Below, piece after piece: positions 59,534 through 64,000 of a stretch of DNA of 64,000 nucleotides. Where the stretch lies: contig NZ_FOXM01000008.1 in assembly GCF_900115715.1 (NCBI RefSeq), positions 62,001 to 126,000 of the forward strand, written 5' to 3'. The translations under genes were made by a program, and so were the position numbers. Each line of letters opens with the position of its first letter. Position 1 is the first letter of the stretch. The notes beneath the pieces are model-generated. The model was not told where the DNA came from. It did not search any database and was given only the letters and a program-made list of their open reading frames with translations. The DNA is from Geopseudomonas sagittaria. GTDB taxonomy: Bacteria > Pseudomonadota > Gammaproteobacteria > Pseudomonadales > Pseudomonadaceae.

Positions 59534-60829
59534 ATGCCCAGCCACAGCCCCGAGCATGCACCGTCGTGGTACGCCGCCAGCGTCAACCGTCACCTGGAGT
59601 TCCCCGCACTGGAGGGGGAGATCAGCGCCGACGTGTGCATCGTCGGCGGCGGCTATACCGGGCTGAACTGCGCCATCGAGCTGGCCCGCCGCGGCTACCG
59701 CGTGGCGCTGCTGGAGGCGCGGCAGATCGGCTGGGGCGCCAGCGGGCGCAACGGCGGCCAGCTGATCCGCGGCGTCGGCCACGAGGTCGAGCGCTTCCGC
59801 CCGCAGCTCGGCGCCGACGGCGTGCGCCGCCTCAAGCTGTACAGCCTGGAAGCGGTGGAACTGGTGCGCCGGCGCGTCACCGAATTCGCCATCGACTGCG
59901 ACCTGCGCTGGGGCTACTGCGACCTGGCCAACCGCCCGCAGCATCTGCAGGACTTCGCCCGCGCCCGCGACGAGCTGCTGGCGCTGGGCTACCGCCACGA
60001 GCTGCGCCTGCTGCAGGCGGCGCAGATGCACGAGGTGGTCGGCTCGGAGCGCTACTGCGGCGGGCTGATCGACATGGGCTCGGGCCACCTGCACCCGCTC
60101 AACCTGGCGCTCGGCGAGGCGGCGGCCGCGGCCGGCCTCGGCGCCCAGCTGTTCGAGCGTTCGGCGGCGACGCGCATCGACTACGGCGCACGGCTCCGCG
60201 TGCACAGCGCGCGCGGCGTGGTGCGCGCCGAGCGGCTGATCCTCGCCTGCAACGCCTATCTCGACGGCCTGCAGCCGGCGCTGGCCGGCAAGGTGCTGCC
60301 GGCCGGCAGCTACATCATCGCCACGCAGCCGCTCGGCGAGGCGCGCGCGCGGCAGCTGATCCCGCAGGACATGGCGCTGTGCGACCAGCGCGTGGCGCTC
60401 GACTACTTCCGGCTGTCGGCTGATCGGCGCCTGCTGTTCGGCGGTGCCTGCCACTATTCCGGCCGCGATCCGGCGGACATCGCCGCCTACATGCGACCGA
60501 AGATGCTCAGGGTCTTTCCGCAGCTGGCCGACGTGGCCATCGACTACGCCTGGGGCGGGATGATCGGCATCGGCGCCAACCGCTTGCCGCAGCTCGGTCG
60601 CCTGCCGGAGCAGCGCAACGTCTGGTACGCGCAGGCCTACTCCGGCCACGGCCTCAACGCCACCCATCTGGCCGCGCAGCTGCTGGCGATGGCCATCCAC
60701 GGCGAGGACAGTAGCGGCTTCGAGCTGTTCGCCCAGGTGCCGCACCCGACCTTCCCCGGCGGCGCACTGCTGCGCGCGCCGCTGCTGGCGCTGGGCATGC
60801 TCTGGGAGCGGCTGAAGGAGCGGTTGTAG
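59534..60829 (+). CDS. pauB: PauB/PuuB-type gamma-glutamylpolyamine oxidoreductase
   Basis: A 431-residue FAD-dependent amine oxidoreductase of the DAO family. FAD motif VCIVGGGYTGLNCAIELARRG (near 35-55), GWGASGRNGGQL (near 65-76) and the C-terminal YSGHGLNATHLAAQL closely resemble E. coli PuuB, which oxidises gamma-glutamylputrescine. The N-terminal PSWYAASVN aligns with PuuB, favouring ATG 59534; an ATG at 59501 would add 11 residues. Its TAG stop falls in the tip of a REPIN. Confidence 0.85.
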   Translation: MPSHSPEHAPSWYAASVNRHLEFPALEGEISADVCIVGGGYTGLNCAIELARRGYRVALLEARQIGWGASGRNGGQLIRGVGHEVERFRPQLGADGVRRLKLYSLEAVELVRRRVTEFAIDCDLRWGYCDLANRPQHLQDFARARDELLALGYRHELRLLQAAQMHEVVGSERYCGGLIDMGSGHLHPLNLALGEAAAAAGLGAQLFERSAATRIDYGARLRVHSARGVVRAERLILACNAYLDGLQPALAGKVLPAGSYIIATQPLGEARARQLIPQDMALCDQRVALDYFRLSADRRLLFGGACHYSGRDPADIAAYMRPKMLRVFPQLADVAIDYAWGGMIGIGANRLPQLGRLPEQRNVWYAQAYSGHGLNATHLAAQLLAMAIHGEDSSGFELFAQVPHPTFPGGALLRAPLLALGMLWERLKERL

Positions 60830-60904
60830 AACGAATTCATTCGCGACCCGCGCTCGAGGCGCGGCACCGCTGGGCGGGGCGTGCACAGGTGAATCCGCGC
60901 CTAC
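60826..60904. repeat. REPIN bridging two convergent stop codons
   Basis: The left unit GTAGAACGAATTCATTCGCG (60826-60845) and the inverted right unit GTAGGCGCGGATTCA (60904-60890, minus strand) face each other. The TAG in each GTAG tip is the stop codon of the adjoining gene: pauB-like on the plus strand (60827-60829) and the MFS gene on the minus strand (60903-60901). The interior contains GCGCTCGAGGCGC. Confidence 0.72.
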
Positions 60905-62037
60905 CCGCGCCACTCGAAGGCCCCGCGCCGCCAGGCCAGGACGAGGAACAGCGCCGCCCCCGCGGCCAGCAGCAGCGGCAGGCCGTGGCCGCTCAGCCAC
61001 TGGCTGGCGGCGCCGCTGGCCAGCGGGCCGAGCAGGCTGCCGGTGCCCCAGAGCAGGGCGATATGGCTGTTGGCGCGCAGCAGCGCGTCGTCACGATAGC
61101 GCTCGCCGACCAGCACCAGCGCGAGGGTGTAGAGGCCGCCGGCACTGGCACCGAGCAACGGCAACAGCAGCCAGACCAGCGGCGCATGCAGCAGCAGCGG
61201 CAGCGACAGGCTGGCGCCCAGCAGCACCAGGCCGCAGGCGCGGAACAGCCGGGTGCGCGGCAGGCGGTCGGCGAGCAGGCCCAGCGGCAGCTGCAGCAGG
61301 GCGTTGCCCAGCACCAGCGCGCCGAGCATGTGCAGCGCGCTGGCCTGTTCGATGCCCTCGCGCAGCAGGTAGACCGGCAGCAGGGTCAGCACCAGCACGT
61401 CGAAGGCGGCGAACAGTACCACCGCCCAGGCGATCGCCGGCTGGCCGCGGCAGAACGCCAGCAGGCCGCCGCCGACCCGCGCCTGCTGACCGACCTGCGG
61501 CGCGCCGCCGCGTCCGCACAGCAACGGAATGCCGCACAGCAGCAGCCCGGCCGCCAGCCAGAAGCCCTGCTCGCCGGCGCTGCCCAGCACGCTGAGCAGC
61601 AGCGGTCCGCACAGTTGGCTGAGGGCGAAGCCGGTGCCGTACAGCGCCACCAAACGCCCGCGCCAGTGCTCGGCGGCCAGCTGGTTGATCCAGCTCTCGC
61701 CGAGCACGAACACCACGGTCAGCGAGATGCCGAGCAGCAGGCGCAGCGGCAGCCACAGCGCGTAGTCCTGCCACAGCGCCAGCGCGGCGACCGACACCGC
61801 GCTGAGCAGCAGGCTCAGCTGCAGGCTGCGCGGCGTGCCGCACCAGCCGGCGAGCCGGTGGCTCAGCCGCGCACCGAGCAGCACGCCGACCGCCGGCATG
61901 GCCGCCATCACGCCGATGGCGAACTGGCCATGGCCCCAGGCATCGAGACGCAGCGACACCAGCGGCAGGCTGACGCCCAGCGCCAGGCCGACCAGCACCA
62001 CCGCGCCGGTCACCGCCCCATAGGTTGCCCACTGCAC
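60901..62037 (-). CDS. MFS transporter (YcaD-like)
   Basis: A 378-residue protein with twelve membrane segments of the major facilitator superfamily, resembling the YcaD group (GESWINQLAAEHWRGRLVALYGTGFALSQLCGPLLL near residues 115-150). The substrate is unknown; position beside pauB and pauC suggests a polyamine or amino-acid derivative. The GTG at 62037 is preferred over a TTG nine codons upstream because GGGAG lies 7 bp before it. The TAG stop is provided by a REP-like element. Confidence 0.8.
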   Translation of the reverse strand: MQWATYGAVTGAVVLVGLALGVSLPLVSLRLDAWGHGQFAIGVMAAMPAVGVLLGARLSHRLAGWCGTPRSLQLSLLLSAVSVAALALWQDYALWLPLRLLLGISLTVVFVLGESWINQLAAEHWRGRLVALYGTGFALSQLCGPLLLSVLGSAGEQGFWLAAGLLLCGIPLLCGRGGAPQVGQQARVGGGLLAFCRGQPAIAWAVVLFAAFDVLVLTLLPVYLLREGIEQASALHMLGALVLGNALLQLPLGLLADRLPRTRLFRACGLVLLGASLSLPLLLHAPLVWLLLPLLGASAGGLYTLALVLVGERYRDDALLRANSHIALLWGTGSLLGPLASGAASQWLSGHGLPLLLAAGAALFLVLAWRRGAFEWRG

Positions 62038-62065
62038 CGTCGCTCTCCCGGTCCGCCCAGACAAG

Positions 62066-62097
62066 ACGGCCGGCCCTCCTCGCGGAAGGCCGGCCGT
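62066..62097 (-). terminator. Hairpin after pauC
   Basis: ACGGCCGGCC and GGCCGGCCGT (62066-62075, 62088-62097) form a 10-bp stem 17 bp past the pauC stop. It lacks a T-tract. It separates pauC from the MFS gene on the same strand. Confidence 0.6.
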
Positions 62098-62113
62098 CGG
62101 CTTGCTGCCTGGC

Positions 62114-63607
62114 TCAGAGCTTGATCCAGGTGGCCTTGAGCTCGGTGTACTTGTCGAAGGCGTGCAGCGACTTGTCGCGGCCGTTGCCGGACTGCTTGAA
62201 GCCGCCGAACGGCGCGGTCATGTCGCCGCCGTCGTACTGGTTGATCCACACGCTGCCGGCGCGCAGGGCCTTGGCGGTGAGGTGGGCCCTGGACAGGTTG
62301 GCCGTCCAGATCGCCGCCGCCAGGCCGTAGGGGGTGTCGTTGGCGATCGCGATCGCCTGCTCGGCGCTGTCGAAGCTGATCACCGACAGGACCGGGCCGA
62401 AGATCTCCTCGCGGGCGATCTTCATCGCGTTGCTCACCCCGTCGAACACCGTCGGCGCGACGAACACCCCGCCGGTCTCCGCCAGCACCCGGCCGCCGCC
62501 GCAGCGCAGCCGGGCGCCCTCGGCGTGGCCGGCGGCGATGTAGCCGAGCACGGTGTTGAGCTGCTGCTCGTCGACCAGCGCACCGACGTTGGTCGCCGGG
62601 TCCAGCGGATGGCCGGGCTGCCAGGTCTGCATCTCCTCGAGCAGCAGCTCGACGAAGGCATCCTTGATCGAGGCCTCGACCAGCAGACGCGAGCCGGCGG
62701 TGCACACCTCGCCCTGGTTGAAGCAGATCGCCCCGGCCGCGGCGCGGGCGGCGGCGCGCAGGTCCGGCGCGTCGGCGAAGACGATGTTCGGGCTCTTGCC
62801 ACCGGCCTCCAGCCAGACGCGCTTCATGTTCGACTCGCCGGCGTAGATCATCAGCTGCTTGGCGGTGCGCGTGGAGCCGGTGAACACCAGGGTGTCGACG
62901 TCCATGTGCAGGGCCAGCGCCTTGCCGACGGTATGCCCGTAGCCGGGCAGCACGTTGAGCACGCCCGGCGGGATGCCGGCCTCGACCGCCAGCCGGGCGA
63001 TGCGGATGGCGGTCAGCGGCGACTTCTCCGACGGCTTGAGCACCACCGAGTTGCCGCTGGCCAGCGCCGGGCCGAGCTTCCAGCAGGCCATCAGCAGCGG
63101 GAAGTTCCACGGCACGATGGCGGCGACCACGCCGATCGGCTCGCGGGTCACCAGGCCCAGCTCGTTGTGCGGGGTCGGCGCCACCTCGTCGTAGATCTTG
63201 TCGATCGCCTCGCCGCACCAGCGCAGGCAGCGCGCCGCCGCCGGCACGTCCACCGCCAGGGCGTCACCGATCGGCTTGCCCATGTCGAGGGTTTCCAGCA
63301 GGGCCAGCTCCTCGCGGTGGGCGTCGAGCAGCCCGGCGAAGCGCAGCATCACCGCCTTGCGCTTGGTCGGCGCCAGCCGCGACCACACCCCCGAATCGAA
63401 GGTCGCCCGCGCATCCGCCACCGCCGCATCGGCGTCGGCGGCTGCGCAGCTGGCGACCTGGGCCAGCACGCGGCCATCGATCGGGCTCAGGCAGTCGAAG
63501 GTCGCCCCGTCGGCCGCCGGGGCGTATTCGCCATGGACGAAGGCGCGGCCCTCGATGGCCAGGATGCTGGCGCGGTGTTCCCATTCGACGCGGCTGGGGG
63601 TGCTCAT
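62114..63607 (-). CDS. pauC: PauC/PuuC-type aldehyde dehydrogenase
   Basis: A 497-residue NAD(P)+-dependent aldehyde dehydrogenase. The catalytic Cys is in FNQGEVCTAGSR (near 302), the general-base Glu in LEAGGKSPN (near 268) and the cofactor loop in FTGSTRTAKQ. It resembles PuuC/PauC, which oxidises gamma-glutamylaminobutyraldehyde, and the P. aeruginosa order PA5309-PA5313 is matched. ATG 63607 with GGAG 8 bp upstream; divergent from the aminotransferase gene. Confidence 0.92.
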   Translation of the reverse strand: MSTPSRVEWEHRASILAIEGRAFVHGEYAPAADGATFDCLSPIDGRVLAQVASCAAADADAAVADARATFDSGVWSRLAPTKRKAVMLRFAGLLDAHREELALLETLDMGKPIGDALAVDVPAAARCLRWCGEAIDKIYDEVAPTPHNELGLVTREPIGVVAAIVPWNFPLLMACWKLGPALASGNSVVLKPSEKSPLTAIRIARLAVEAGIPPGVLNVLPGYGHTVGKALALHMDVDTLVFTGSTRTAKQLMIYAGESNMKRVWLEAGGKSPNIVFADAPDLRAAARAAAGAICFNQGEVCTAGSRLLVEASIKDAFVELLLEEMQTWQPGHPLDPATNVGALVDEQQLNTVLGYIAAGHAEGARLRCGGGRVLAETGGVFVAPTVFDGVSNAMKIAREEIFGPVLSVISFDSAEQAIAIANDTPYGLAAAIWTANLSRAHLTAKALRAGSVWINQYDGGDMTAPFGGFKQSGNGRDKSLHAFDKYTELKATWIKL

Positions 63608-63658
63608 GTCCTGTGCTCCGGATGCGGTGGTTTGAGCCATGATGGCCGCAGCGGGAAA

Positions 63659-63670
63659 ACTTGCGCAAGT
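63659..63670. promoter_or_regulatory. 12-bp perfect palindrome
   Basis: ACTTGCGCAAGT in the pauC/aminotransferase intergenic region, 52-63 bp before the pauC start and about 50 bp before the -35 of the opposite promoter. A possible regulator site. Confidence 0.4.
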
Positions 63671-63721
63671 CCGGGCGCAGCGGCCGCCGTGCCGGAAACC
63701 GCGCCGCGTCTTGCAGAATTT

Positions 63722-63750
63722 TTGACAGAACGGCCAATACGGCGCTATAC
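63722..63750 (+). promoter_or_regulatory. Sigma-70 promoter of the aminotransferase gene
   Basis: TTGACA (63722-63727), 17 bp, then CTATAC (63745-63750), or an 18-bp spacer to TATACC. The -35 is a perfect consensus match. The start point would be near 63758, 57 bp before the ATG. Confidence 0.65.
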
Positions 63751-63814
63751 CGTGCACTATATCGAACACGTCGCGCGCCGCGACATCCGCCAGCCCCGCC
63801 GCACAGGTCGCCCC

Positions 63815-64000
63815 ATGAACCGCGAGAACACCCCACCGTCGCCCGTCGCCAGCGCCCGCAACCTGGACGACTACTGGATGCCCTTCACCGCCAACCGCCA
63901 GTTCAAGGCGCGCCCGCGCCTGGTGGAGAGCGCCGAGGGCCTGTACTACCGCAGCGTCGACGGTCGCCAGATCCTCGACGGCTGCTCCGGACTGTGGTGC
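63815..64000 (+). CDS. Omega-amino acid:pyruvate aminotransferase, partial
   Basis: The first 62 codons of a class III PLP aminotransferase, cut by the window end. The N-terminus (NLDDYWMPFTANRQFKARPR) and GLYYRSVDGRQILDGCSGLWC are typical of beta-alanine/omega-amino acid:pyruvate transaminases and of P. aeruginosa PA5313 (GabT2). It would remove the amino group of 4-aminobutyrate or similar products of polyamine breakdown. Divergent from pauC. Confidence 0.85.
   Translation, partial: MNRENTPPSPVASARNLDDYWMPFTANRQFKARPRLVESAEGLYYRSVDGRQILDGCSGLWC

Overview
The window is a stretch of chromosome from a high-GC gammaproteobacterium, almost certainly a Pseudomonas. The gene order follows the P. 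aeruginosa block running from pepP/ubiH through rho, ppx/ppk, algP/algQ, hemCDXY, algZR, argH, lysA/dapF, glnK/amtB, rep and dadAX to the pau genes. Nearly all of the sequence is core genome: 66 protein genes (the last cut by the window edge) and the 6S RNA gene. I found no rRNA, tRNA, CRISPR array, prophage or intact insertion sequence.

Layout. 0.1-9.1 kb: ubiquinone hydroxylases UbiI and UbiH with PepP and a YgfB-type protein; divergently the ZapB-like/ZapA pair, 6S RNA and 5-formyl-THF cyclo-ligase; a 44-codon membrane peptide; a ferredoxin-reductase-type flavoprotein; UbiD. 9.2-16.2 kb: rho with leader, trxA, ppx and ppk converging on a shared terminator, hemB. 16.4-23.5 kb: elbB, a UPF0178 protein, a LysE exporter, a coupled ABC-F/MscS/TerC operon, a TIGR02444 protein, AlgP and AlgQ. 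23.7-30.5 kb: a DsbB-type oxidase and the algZ-algR-hemC-hemD-hemX-hemY run. 30.7-40 kb: argH, two small conserved proteins, rnk, cyaY, then lptM-lysA-dapF-DUF484-xerC-HAD-CPBP. 40-44 kb: sutA and a nitrogen-control unit, glnK with two different ammonium transporters, behind a good sigma-54 promoter and an NtrC-type dyad. 44-53.4 kb: ubiK, comM, a BCCT transporter, rep, an RlmN-like radical SAM enzyme, a secreted Ala/Pro-rich protein, xpt and a cytochrome c5. 53.5-64 kb: D-alanine catabolism (dadA-ridA-dadX, with divergent lrp and an AGCS alanine symporter) inside a polyamine-catabolism neighbourhood (pauR, pauB-like oxidase, MFS transporter, pauC aldehyde dehydrogenase, start of an omega-aminotransferase).

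How the parts work together. Three themes recur: tetrapyrrole and quinone supply (hemB, hemCDXY, ubiI/H/D/K); stress and stationary-phase physiology (6S RNA, AlgQ, AlgP, SutA, ppx/ppk, AlgZR); and nitrogen/amino-acid economy (glnK-amtB, Lrp with dadAX, pau genes, argH, lysA, dapF).

I did not find a clear new multi-gene system. The most unusual items are: REP/REPIN-type palindromes whose GTAG tips supply the TAG stop codon of three genes; a 142-bp MITE-like element abutting the 3' end of pauR; an RlmN-like paralogue between rep and xpt; the absence of cyaA from its usual place between argH and rnk; and the tandem divergent Amt transporters.
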